A stretch of DNA of 64,000 nt from Otis tarda (lineage: Eukaryota; Chordata; Aves; Otidiformes; Otididae), in assembly GCA_026413225.1 (NCBI GenBank), contig CM048554.1:3860001-3924000 (forward strand), read 5' to 3'. The notes below the pieces were generated by a model. That model had not been told where the DNA came from. It searched no databases and saw nothing but the letters and a program-made list of their open reading frames with translations. Position numbers and translations under genes: made by a program. Below, piece after piece: positions 50,301-60,960 of this stretch; the stretch's first letter is position 1; every line of letters starts with the position of its first letter.

Positions 50301-51584
50301 ACCATCCATGCATTTCTGATGTAAATAACTCAGCACCTGAATTCAGTGAAAACATACCAACCCACTCGCTATCTTTGCATCAGCTCAGGGTTGCAGACCT
50401 TGTTGGCCAGACTGACCTGTTGGGACTCAGCATCACCCCAAAACCATTCGGAGCAGCAGCTACTGTCGATTCACATGGTCCTGCCCTAAAATCCCAGGCG
50501 CTACCAATGCCCCCTCTGGTACACCCTCACTGCCCCATGCCTCCAAACACGTTGCCTAACACCAGGCATTTCAGCTGGTGGATCTAGGTTGACCACACAG
50601 CTATTTCATAGAGTACCTTGATTTCTAGGAAAGATCCTAAGAAACAGTGAGGAAAAAGAACACTGTCTTATGGACATCAACTGGACATTTGCCATCATGG
50701 TTTTACTCCTAGAGCGGATCCCCCGCAAATATGAGACAAGGCCAACTACTTTGAGGCCCTCAAGCTCTATGCTTGATACACTTTTATTCCCAAACTAACA
50801 GGAAAAGTGACTCTTCCTGGGCTGGAAATCGGCACCGCAGCCTTTGCCAAAACCACTTCAATGGATTTGTACAAGCAGGCTCCCAGCGCCAAAGGCAACA
50901 GGTCTGCACTACAGGCTGCGTCCGTTGGTGCTGAAGTCAAGTTTCACCATTATCAATCAATTTTAGGCTTCTCTTCATTAGTTATACTCAAATAACATGA
51001 GTCTACCTGCAGCAATTTCTTTTTTAATTGGATGTCTAGAAACAGGCACTCATGTACTAATTTAACCATCTAATTGCCAGTTCTCTCTTCAAATTTATGA
51101 TTCACTCAAGCGAGATCAACACCCAAAATATTACTTCAGCTCCTGTAGGTTTGATTAGGCATCCAGCTGAGCACCATCTGATTTGAGCAGAGAGCTTGAA
51201 ATACCCTACCTACCCATATTTTGGATGTATTAAAAATAATCTACAATAAGCATAAATCTGGAGAAATCTGATGAAATGAACTCAGATTTCATTACAATGT
51301 TTTAAGAGGTTATAAAAAAAATCTCTGAAGAAAACTTGTTTCTCAGGGTAAAGCCCTCAGCTCAGTGTAGCACCAAGAAAAAGCAATTCATCCCAATTAG
51401 AGCTGGGACTTGGCCACAACGTCTTGAAACAGATCCAGATCTCTTGCCCCCCCTTCTTCAGGGGCGATAAAATATTGGGTTTTGCTCTGACCCGGCAGCG
51501 AGGAGGGGACAGAGGTAGCGTTCAGACAAAGGTTTGCATCTCAGCTCCCCTGTGAGAAAGATGAGGTGTTTGTACGGGGAGCAC
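44361..51584. other. Gene-free unique sequence
   Basis: No gene and no recognised transposon in about 7 kb. A (GAT)n run lies at about 44559-44573. A C-run of about nine lies near 48994-49003. Open frames reach 132 residues on the reverse strand at 46036-46434 and overlap a 122-residue frame on the forward strand. Neither is recognisable. A mild CpG-rich spot lies at about 48825-48900. Confidence 0.55.
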
Positions 51585-51620
51585 CGGTCCGCAGCCATTG
51601 CCGAGCTGCTTTGCGGACCG
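51585..51620. other. GC-rich hairpin with a perfect 9-bp stem
   Basis: CGGTCCGCA (51585-51593) and TGCGGACCG (51612-51620) are perfect reverse complements separated by an 18-nt loop. Both arms contain CpG, and the local region (51570-51655) has a raised CpG count in CpG-poor surroundings. No terminator, tRNA or known RNA motif is evident. Confidence 0.7.
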
Positions 51621-52597
51621 CTTTCCGGGCTATCGCGTATACGCTCGTCCCACACATTAAAACACAAAAAGTAGTGCTTTCCTAGACCTCTGGATATTTC
51701 ACTTCATCTCGGTATCGCTTTACAGATGTTGTAAATCAAGCAGTCCCCCTTCCTCTCCTTCCCTAATGTTTTATAAACTGCAGAAAGTTGGAGTATTTTT
51801 TGGCCCAGCAGCCTACATATCCTATAATAAATGCCTCTCCTAATGTTGCTTTATTTTATCAATATTGCTAGACTTCTTAACGGGACTCTAAGCTTCTGAC
51901 TAAAAATATATTATCTGTCATATTCTGTATTTATTTTTACTGCGAGGAACAATGATGCTTTATCATGACCAGCGCAGGGTAACGGAGGTCAGAGCCCCTT
52001 AATTGAAAAAACACATGGGCTGACCGGCTGGTCCCACAGCCCGATGGATTACCAGCATCCAACCCACAGCCACAGCTTTTTGGGGTTATGACGTCCCCCT
52101 CCAAGAGGGGCTCATGCCCCCCATTTCTCCCTGATGGGAAACACCACCTAAAGGATGTTACACAGCACATTATGGATGAGTTTTGGGGAAAAGCAACAAA
52201 AAAAATATCTCCAGCCAGGGTAGCGCAAGGTTGGCTTGCCTTCAGGAAACGCCTGGTTGTATGCAGCAGCTGTGGTGCGAGTAGTACAACAAATTCACTT
52301 ACTGAATGACAACAGCTTTATTGGCAAGCCAATTCAATTAAAGCCACTGCAACCAACAAAGTCGCAGGCAGCGCTCGCCGCATAACGAATATGGAATCAT
52401 GCCTACGTTTCCCCAAGTGCCCTCAGCCCTCCCTGTCCCTCTGCATGAGAGGGAAAGGGATGAATGAATTAGGCTCAGATGATGGTAATTAATGGCTTGG
52501 CTGTCAGAGAGGCATTTTGTCAGCCCAGCAGTTGAAAGCTCCATATTACAGATAAAGTCCCAGCACTGCCCAGACAGGGCGACCCGCCTCCCGTAAT
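51621..52597. other. Gene-free unique sequence
   Basis: No gene. The AT-rich stretch at about 51815-51950 (ATCAATATTGC, TCTTAACGGGAC and an AAATATATTATCTG run) has conserved-element texture but no specific signature. The 117-residue reverse-strand frame at 52338-52691 is unrecognised. Confidence 0.45.
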
Positions 52598-52621
52598 GGT
52601 GGGAGCGGGAGGTGGGGGGGG
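52598..52621 (+). other. G-quadruplex motif
   Basis: The sequence GGTGGGAGCGGGAGGTGGGG followed by four more G fits G3+ runs with loops of 3, 4 and 2 nt (GGG-AGC-GGG-AGGT-GGG-GG-GGG). It lies just before an AT-rich, FOX-motif-containing block. Function unknown. Confidence 0.7.
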
Positions 52622-52719
52622 AGAACGCCGCTGGTTTGCATTGATCAACGTTGCGCGGTATTGATAGGTAAATAATACGTTCATTTTTCATTTTCGCAAA
52701 AACGGATCCTTCAGGCTAT

Positions 52720-52880
52720 GGTCACGGGAGCTCTGCTAGGAGCTTATTAAGAAAAAAGTATTCTTAATGCTGGGCTATAAACAAAACAAATATTCTTATA
52801 AAATATACATAAGATTCCATTTTAGGCTTTGGTAACATAGACAAAACCTGGGTATTTTTTAACATTAGAACTTTGCTTTC
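52720..52880. promoter_or_regulatory. Candidate conserved non-coding element with forkhead-type site
   Basis: CTATAAACAAAACAAATATTC near 52776-52796 contains an ATAAACA forkhead-type core. The block also holds GCTTATTAAG and two TATTCTTA-type repeats (AGTATTCTTAATG, AATATTCTTATAAAAT). It is CpG-poor, AT-rich and not low-complexity. Inference only. Confidence 0.2.
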
Positions 52881-54145
52881 TAAGGCAACCTTTCATTTGA
52901 GACCTCCCCCGCACGCCCGGCCATGGGACTGATTTTCTACTGTTGCTGAAACTACCCAAGTTTCATTGTCCTCTGTAGGATGACAAATAATTAATTGGTC
53001 CTGCCCAGCTAAAATGACAGAGGTACTGCTTTCCCTGAAATTTTGGTAAGGGAAGAAGTCCTAAACTCTCAAAACATCTTGCAAATCTTCTCTCATTGAC
53101 TCATTTATGAATAAATTAAAAAAAAAAAAGAGGGTACTGAAAGCTGGGCTAAACCCTGCTACACCAAAGCCACAGGGAGTTTCGGTGATGCGGCAGCGGG
53201 GGAGTCGGACCATCACCCAAACCTGCTCATCCGCAGACGTGCAACAAGCCAGAGAAAGCGTCCCATGTTGAGCAAGGCAGCTTTGCTCCTGGCCGGTGGT
53301 ACCCTGCGTCTGCTCCTCGCAGCATCCTCCTCGCTGCAAAGGGGAACCAGATTTCATTTCCATGGAAAGAAGATCCTTTGTAGACGCCTTCTTGCTCCCC
53401 TTTCCCCGTCCTCACTTCCAAGGACCCAGAGGTCCTCAGAGCTAAATACAGCCCTAAACCCAACGTCCCTTTTTAACATGGAGCAGAGGTCGAACTGAAT
53501 TCAAAGCGGCAACAAGGAAGCACCAGGGTGTTTCTGGGTTTTTTCAAGTTTTGCATTATAAAGTAAAATCTCCTCTTTTCAGAGCATGCCAGTGTAATTG
53601 CCTGACTGCTTTCTGTGTCAAAGTGACCAATACTTTCTGCGCCTCTGTGAATGTTAAACTGAAGAAAGCATCACTCATTTGGACATTCGTTCTGTGACTC
53701 GTTATTGTACATTAAACATTTGTATCCTTAAAATTATGGCCTCACTATTACCAGCCACAAGATTCCCACTTCTCTGTTCAGTTCAAAGCTGAGGGCACCG
53801 CCGGAGCTCCGATGGGGTGACACCCAACACTTAGAGGACCGTACCGCAGTGGAAAATGTTTCTGGTTTGTTTGTGTCGCAGAAAAACATACCACTTTTCA
53901 TTTCCAGACAGCATTTCAATATTCATTAAGCAGTAGACTAATGGCACAACACTTAATCGCTCCAATAAGAAGCGATGAGAGCGGCTCAGGGTCTGGAAGA
54001 GTCAAGGATGATGTTTTAATGGATGGGTCTTTATCTGCAATCCTTGCTGCTGGAGTGACTCAAAAGCTAAAGCCAGGTACCCCGTGCTGGAGATAGAGAT
54101 GCAAAGGGAGATGAAAGGATGGCCAAGATAATTTCAAGATGCCCT
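52881..54145. other. Gene-free unique sequence
   Basis: No gene. An A-run of about a dozen bases lies at 53119-53130. Open frames of up to 100 residues at 53061-53498 overlap on both strands and are not recognisable. Confidence 0.5.
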
Positions 54146-54314
54146 CATTGCCCAGAGAGGTGGTGGGTGCCCCATCCTTGGAAATATTCCAGGCCAGGTT
54201 GGATGGGGCTTTGAGCAACCTGATCTGGTTGGAGATGTCCCTGCTCCTTGCAGGAGGGTTGGACTGGATGGGCTTTAACAGTCCCTTCCAACCCAAACCA
54301 TTCCATGATTCTAT
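54146..54314 (+). mobile_element. CR1 LINE 3'-end fragment
   Basis: This is a sense-orientation CR1 end: 'ttgcccagagaggtggtggg', 'ttccaggccaggttggatgg', 'agcaacctgatctggttgga', 'gatgtccctgctccttgcagg' and 'cccttccaacccaaaccattccatgattctat'. Only one copy of the terminal ATTCTAT unit remains. Open frames on both strands here are readings of the untranslated tail. Confidence 0.96.
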
Positions 54315-55280
54315 ATTTCCTCCAAGCTAACAATGCCAACCTCACCTTGAGCCATGGTGAGAGCTGGGCGGCTCTTGCTGCGCGTACGACAGGATGGACA
54401 CCTAACAGCACGAAGTCACGCCATTCCAGTAAGTGACTCATTGCCTGGGAGATGCAATCCTGAAGCAACCTTGCAATGAGGCCGCAGCCACCACCAGGCA
54501 TTTTCAAACCAGTCCAGCCAGTTGTAGTATACGTTTGCAAAAAAAAAAAAAAAGCTGACCTTTGCTGGGTTTTTCAGAGGGGAAGTTTGGCAGGGTGGGG
54601 GGAGACAGAACAAGGCTGTGGTATCTTCAAGTACAACCCCACCAAGGGAGGGGGAGGGACCACGAAGGTTGGTGGTGTTGGACGCAGACCCTTGTGTCCT
54701 GGACTGAGCTCAGCACCACACAGACCCCAGGCATATGCCTGGTAGCACTGGATAAGGCCACCCTGCAGCTTCTGTGACAAGGAAAAAGGGAAGAAAAGAT
54801 GTCCTCTGGGCTGGGACTCCTGCCTGGAGCCAAGCCCAGAGAGGGGATGAAGGGAATAAAAGGACCTGGGGCCAGAGGAGCTGGTCTGGCTTTGGCACAG
54901 GACCAGCACCTCCTGCACTTCCTTTCATTCCCCTCAGTTAGGACCAGCTGTGGGCATCCCCAGCTCCAAATCCTCCTGCCCACCTGCCCCTAACCCCATC
55001 CTCATCCCACACCTGCGGAGCTGCTGGGTGAGGCCATTTCAATGGCCAAATCCAGTGATTTTTACATAATCTGGTCTCCAGTTACCACATTTGCTTTCTG
55101 CAAGGTCCCTTGCTACTTCCCCAAGGTAAAGAGGAATTAACCCATCGTGGTTTCATCCCTGACTCACCAGTGAGGGAAGCACTGGTGATGGTAAAAAGCA
55201 GCTCAGAGAGCTTGAATATTCAACATTCCCTCCCTTTCAGCACTAATAAGAGATGCTGATGTCCCCAGGTGATGCAGTTT
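54315..55280. other. Gene-free unique sequence
   Basis: No gene. A 16-base A-run lies at 54539-54554. Four open frames over 54476-54993 (71-118 residues, both strands) occupy the same stop-poor stretch and cannot all be real. None is recognisable. Confidence 0.55.
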
Positions 55281-55320
55281 GGTGATTTTTATTAATTTAG
55301 CAGTGCTTAGGAGCCTCCAA
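55281..55320 (+). mobile_element. Possible ancient LINE-tail scrap
   Basis: 'ggtgatttttattaatttagcagtgcttaggagcctcca' resembles the 'tatttgtattacagtagtgcctaggagcccca' segment of an old amniote repeat tail. The downstream family block is not recognisable here. Short and from memory, so low confidence. Confidence 0.35.
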
Positions 55321-57138
55321 AGAACTTCAAACCCCCAAAATAAACCTGCCAGAGACCTAAAGCTTTCTGCCCATTGCAGTACTAAAATACAGCTGTTCCC
55401 AAAAACAGGAATTGTGAGGTACAGGAAAGAAATACCTCTTTCTGCCAGGATAACGAGCAACACAGCTTCTCACAATTAATACACCAGCATAGACCACACC
55501 TCCAGCTCTAGAGGTACTTCTTAAAAAAATAAAAAAGCACTACACAATCCTGTGCAGTTGTGATACCCAAAATATTTCTCTTGCACAGATGAAAGGCTAA
55601 GCTGAGCCCATGGCATATAGAGACTTTCCAAAAATCTAATGCATAGTCCATGCTAAGCTTCCCCCTCCGGCAAACGTGGGAGAAAGACGGCGTGATATAA
55701 TAGATACTGCAGATGCCGTATCGTGGGCACGGGCAGATCCTCGAGAGATAAGGCGCGTTTGCAAAGAGCTACACCACCGCAGCTGAAACACCAGGTACCA
55801 GCCTTGAATTTCACCACACGAAGCAGAGCACGTGAGAAACCAGGTATCGCACACAGCGGGGGTCAAGCGTGCCATTGCTCAGAGCAAGCTGAGGTAGGTA
55901 GATACAATGCAAGGCTTCCTCAGCCCAGGGACCTGCCAGAGACATACTGCTGCTTTAGCACAACCTTGCTCTCCCCACAGAGCTCAAAAACATTGAGGGT
56001 GCATCCATTGTTTCACCTCTTATGTGATATATCACGTTTACTCCAGACAGGCTTCTCACTCCCTCGCAACAAAAAGCTTTTAAAGAGAAGACAACACTAA
56101 AGAACAGCATCATGTACCACTCACCTGCCCCACAGAGAGCAGCTCCCTCGGTGAACATCCCACTCTCCTCATCAGAAGCAACACAAGGTGGTCACGTGGA
56201 GGTGAGGTGCCATTTGAGGCTCAGCACGGTGAAGATGGTAGGCATTGCCTCCCAGGTCCAGTCAAAGAAACAAAGCCAGCTCAGGTGCAAGCATGAGGGT
56301 GCAGAGCAGACCTCAGGTGAGCGTTGGTATCGCAGTGCTGCTGGCTGGCACCAGGACCCCAACACACTGGCAGCCCACCCAGTGCAGGGGATCCTCTATG
56401 GCATCCAGAGGGCATTGAGGCAAACCCCAAAAACACACAAGTCTCTCACCACAGGAGCACAACCTGTTGCTTCTCCTTCCAAGCTCAGCTCCAACCCTCT
56501 GCTCCTAAGCCTGCTGTGAGCCCCTGCCTTTATCAGCTACCTCGTGGGCCTCTGTAATTGGGGGCAGCTGGAGAAGCGGGCTGGGTGCCCCCACCTGTGG
56601 GCAATCAGTGGAGGGGGCAGCTGAAGGCCACTCCCATCCCTGGCCAAGCAGGGCAGCCTTGAAGGCTCTCTGAGCACCGTAAGAGGGTTAGCGTGCCAGG
56701 TTTCTGAATCCTAAAGGATGTAGCCTTGTCTCCTCCATGTCTGTCCCCATCTCTTGTTGCTCCTGCCTGGGCTCCCTGGATGGCTCCTGGCCCTGGTCCA
56801 TCCCCTGGCCTGGCAGTGGAGCCTGTGATCTGCACGTGGCTCTGCCAACCTAGGTCAGATCTTACGGGGCAATGCCCCATCAGTGAGGTCACACCAAGTG
56901 CTGGTATCACCCTTGGCTCATCCCCCATCGTGGAGCAGCTCCAGTCTCACCAATGCTCTCCTGACAGGAGGTAGCATGCTCCAGTGTCCCTCCTACCCAA
57001 ATTTCCCAATTGAAATAACCCAAAGGTTGTTTGGTGGGTACGACTCTCTCTTTTTCCTGCTGAAGGTGATTGCATTGTGAACATGACAGTCCTTGTCATC
57101 CTACCCAGAAGAGACTCATGTGTACTATAAATAAATCT
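55321..57138. other. Gene-free unique sequence
   Basis: No gene. Open frames of 125 and 135 residues at 55723-56100 and 56112-56519 are adjacent on the same strand but show no domain. I see no convincing splice or coding pattern. The 107-residue reverse frame at 56605-56928 is also unrecognised. Confidence 0.5.
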
Positions 57139-57215
57139 TCATAGAGTCTTAAAGGTTGGAAAAGACCTCCAAGATCAAGTCCAACCATCAACCCTGCTTC
57201 GTAAAGCACAGACTC
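57139..57215 (-). mobile_element. Old CR1 fragment of a different subfamily
   Basis: 'tcatagagtcttaaaggttggaaaagacctccaagatcaagtccaaccatcaaccctgc' follows the reverse-strand 3' end of a CR1 subfamily distinct from the other five. It has 'aaaagacctcc' and 'ccaaccatcaaccc' where they have 'gaagggacc' and 'ccaacccccctgcaagg'. It is truncated and diverged. Confidence 0.88.
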
Positions 57216-60200
57216 GAGTTGAGAAGTGGAGAGGATTCCTTCGATCCAGAATTTACATTGCATTCACCAAGGATTTATCTTTTAAACCATCAGCATCAAT
57301 TTTTCTGATAAGTCACCTGGCCATGCGTTGTAGGGACATAACCCGGTGCACATGAGCATGTACATCCAAGGGAACAGCGCGTGTGGACCACTGGTGAACT
57401 GGGAGCTGCGATCTGTTAGGAACTTGCTGGGAGTCCTGCAGCGAGGGACCACGAGCAGCGCATCGCCGCCCCGCCTCTTGCGCAACCGCTGGCTTTCAGC
57501 AGCGCGAGATTTCAGTGAAAGGTCACCGATAAGCCCTCATCGCTCTCCTCTCGATGACGGAGATCTGCCCTGACTTCAATGAAGGGAAAGGGGACACCTC
57601 ATGCAGTTTCAGGAGGGCTTTTCTTCACCCTCCTCTCTCTTGGCTTGCACTTTCCTCCCCGTGCCTGTCCAGGAATCTGAAATTATATGAGATATTTAGG
57701 AGATATTTGCTAAGCCAAAACTCCCTGGCCTTTTCGTAGCCCTGAGAAGAGAGGGGAGGAAAGCGCAGAACAAAAAGGCGCGCTGAGGAAAAGTTGATTT
57801 TTTCCATCGGACCCTTGCCTGTGCCAAATTATCCCTTCACGTAAAGCCTCCTGCACATTTACCGGTGATGAGGGACCGGCTCATCACACTCAGCTTTCCG
57901 CTGCTCCTCTCCCCTCGGGTTTGGCAGGGGGCTGATCTCCCAGAAGCCAAAATTTCCTGATCAGCCGATTTCCCGATGGTTGACCAGGGCGGGCCGAGCC
58001 GAAACACCCCAGTCGTTAACTACGGGTTAATCGTATTTACTGCAGCTCGGTTGTTCCAAGATTCTCAGACAAAGGCTAAATTCAAGAAAACTTCGAAAGA
58101 AACAGACCTTCAGAGCTGATTTATTGGTGACACAATTAGGATGAGGGAGACAACCTAATTACCAAGTACTCTCACTTCTTTCCCCCCCCATCCCCAAACT
58201 GATTTAAAGAGGAAGCTCTCGGCGTAATAACTCCTTTCTGGTTGACTTTACCTCTTAGCACGGCAGTTGTTGAAACAGCTTCAGTGTTTTCTCAGCTGCA
58301 TTTTTATGTCAATACTCAGAACGGGATGAAATGGTTCGGACATGTCAAAGGAGGGGGGAAAAAAAAAGAAGGAAAAAAAAGTGATTGAGGCACTAACATG
58401 AAAAAAAACCACCCCCAAAATATTTCAGAGGAGCTAAAAATGCACCCGAGGCTGCAATGTGATTGAGGAGAGGCCAGAAGAACAGGTCATGCATGTGGCT
58501 GTCCCTCCGCTTCCCAGAAACAGACGTAGGAAAGCGCTGATGGAGTGCCAGGACGGTTTGCCCTCGGGTCTATCCCATGCAGATATGTAATTATGATGGG
58601 AACCAGTGGCACAAAACCTCGTGTTTATCTCCGTTCGGTGGTACGAGGTTCTTTGATCTGCGGCAGAGGGGGGTACCGGGAGGGGCAGCCGGGCTTGGCT
58701 CTGGGTGGGCCAAGGCTGTAAGCCCTGCGTCGGCAGGGCTGGAGCCGCAGTGATTAACGCGGGTTAAATAATGATAATAAAAACACAAAGTATCTCTCAC
58801 ATGCTGCTCAGCTGCAGACCCTCGTGGCCACCCCAAACTCCCACCACGAGGACCTCGACCAACGTGACGGCACGTCCTTCCGTTGCAAAACCTCTTGCAA
58901 TTCAGAGAGGTACGGTGCGTGCAGCTTTAATTACTGCTTATTATTTATCTCTCCACGAGCCTTGGAGCCCCGAGTCTTGAAAGATGCAGACGTGTGTTAC
59001 AAAGACACGTGGCAGCTCCACTGCTCTCATTCTGTTATTTTTTATTGTTCCAAGTGTGGCAATACCCAAGCATGAGTCGATTCCCATCACTAACGGACCC
59101 CAGGAGGAGGGAGGAAACGGGGGGTGCGTTGATGGCCCCCGGCTGGACACCAAGGCATCGACCTTTGTGGAGATGTGGAGCAGTTTTGGTGGGGAGAAGG
59201 GGAGGAAAGATGCTGAGCAGAGGTACAGGGTGGGATGCAGGTGATTGCTAAACGTGGATCTCCAGCAGCCTGAACCGGGCGACAGCAGAGCCAGAGAGCC
59301 TGACACCGCTTGCAGGGAAACTAAAAGGAGAAAAAAAAAAACAAAACTCCATGCAAGAAGACACCTGAAAAGCATTCCCACAGCCCTTTGCCAATCCACC
59401 TAAATTCTGACCTGGAAGAAAACACCCCACCTCGTCCCAGGCTCCGGTGAGTCATGCCAAAACCTGCCGAGCGGCACGGGGAGAAGGGCCCCGGCCACGG
59501 GGGCTCCCGCCGCAGGGAGCAACACGTCCTGGACAGGACCATCAGCAAAGATTGTCCCCTCTCCTGTCTGGGGTGGGTTCACTTTTACCTTCTTGCTGAT
59601 GAGCAAGCTGGCCCTAGTCTGCACCAAACAGTTCTGCGACCAGGGGTTATCGGAGCAGGGGAGAAATCAGAGCTTGCATCCTTTTCGTGGCGAGGAGGTG
59701 TACAGGAGGGTGCTTCTGTAGAAAGACGTCTGGCCCCAAGCAGGACCCCTGCCACGCCCTTCCAAAAAAAAAAAAATTGTGTGCCCAGAAACATGGTCGC
59801 TGTGGCTGAACGTGCCCCAGGGAGCCCTCGCCCACCCGACCCACTGTGGCTGGGTACCCGTAACCAGGTATGGGCCAGACACTTGTGCTGCTTGCAAACC
59901 AATAATTCGCCGTTTCTCAGCTTGTTATCCCCAAACACTTCAAGTACACGTAGTGAATATGCTCCAGCTTTATCCATCCCCACAGCAGCTCCCCGAGGAG
60001 CCACCATCAAGCCAAAGCAGGCCCCATCTTCAGGGTGATGGCTAACCCGAAACTGGGCATCACTCCGTCCTGGAGCAAACTCTCCTCGCAGTCCTTCCAG
60101 AGCATCCCCAGTGACCGACCAGCCCAGTCCTTCACTGGTGCCGATCCCAGGGCCTTTCCAGGCTTCCATGACGCAAATGTCAGTGTGTGAGACAAATAGC

Positions 60201-60354
60201 ACCTGCTCCTGAAAGCTGAAGACTTTCCAGGATTCCTGATGGATGCGGGATTTAGGGCATCAGGTTCCCAGCCGCTGCAACCCAGATGCCAAGGGAGGCT
60301 GGGGTTTTTGTTTTGGTGGGTTTGGTTTTTTTAAAGCAAGATGTTGTGTGATAT
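57216..60354. other. Gene-free, gradually more GC-rich sequence
   Basis: No supportable gene. The AT-rich block at about 58010-58160 (GGGTTAATCGTATTTAC, ACAATTAGG, CCTAATTACC) may be a conserved element. The two longest open frames in the window lie here on opposite strands (194 residues at 59454-60038, 205 residues at 59585-60202). Each runs through the same A-run at about 59764-59776 and has no recognisable domain, so neither is called. A-runs also lie near 58360-58380 and 59330-59342. Confidence 0.5.
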
Positions 60355-60960
60355 GAAACGCTATTTCCAAACGCTGCTAGAGCCACGCGTGGGCACAGAC
60401 CTGCGTGGAACCTCCGGCGGAGCTTTTACAATCACTTTCATAACTCGCTCGCCGTTAGGGTTTTGCTTTCCGACGCGTCGCCCCTTATCTCAGCCCGGCT
60501 GCAGGGAGAGCGAATCTGGAGCGGGACGCAGAAGGACGTTTGTTACTTTCTACGCTGTAATTGCCAACCGCAAGGAAGAACATCCTTCCTCATTTCGCGG
60601 CTAAAAAGCTACGAAACCACAACTGCCTTCCCGGCAGCGATAGCGGCCGGCCGCGGAGGAGCGGGAGCAGGAGGATATCCCCTGCGCAGATGTTCGCCCC
60701 TGCCACCCACACCGCGGTTTCGCGGAGAGAAGCTGGGGGACCCGATAAAGCATCCAGGTCAGGAGGATTTACGAGGGTCCTATTCCTAAATCGAGAAGAG
60801 GGGGTTTAGAGGGTGCACGGCGAGTTGGGAAACAGCGTGGAAAACACCAGCGTGCCTGGCCGAGAGACTGTCGCCAGGGTTCGGCCACGAGCTTTACAGC
60901 GTCCCGATATTTCCCCTCCGCCTTCCCACAAAGTTCACTTTGTAAACACAGAGCAAAATT
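60355..60960. promoter_or_regulatory. Orphan CpG island
   Basis: This is the most CpG-dense stretch of the window. I count about 38 CpG in the first 400 bp, including CCGACGCGTCGCC (60470-60482), TAGCGGCCGGCCGCGG (60642-60657) and ACCGCGGTTTCGCGG (60711-60725), whereas most of the window has only a few per kb. The density fades after about 60900. CpG islands of this kind in vertebrates usually mark promoters or Polycomb-regulated developmental loci. The open frames across it (65-108 residues on both strands) are unrecognisable, so no gene is assigned. An unannotated first exon on either strand is possible. Confidence 0.5.

Noticed and set aside
54139-54540. Open frames on both strands around 54.1-54.5 kb
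   Set aside because: They are readings of the CR1 3' end, which is non-coding. The same peptide fragments recur at every CR1 copy in the window.
57560-57585. 'tgacttcaatgaagg' as the centre of a palindromic repeat
   Set aside because: It is too short, and no arm can be recognised on either side.
59454-60202. The two longest open frames in the window (194 and 205 residues), on opposite strands
   Set aside because: They overlap over most of their length, both read through an A/T run, lie in GC-richer stop-poor DNA, and show no domain or family. Opposite-strand mirrored frames are expected by chance here.
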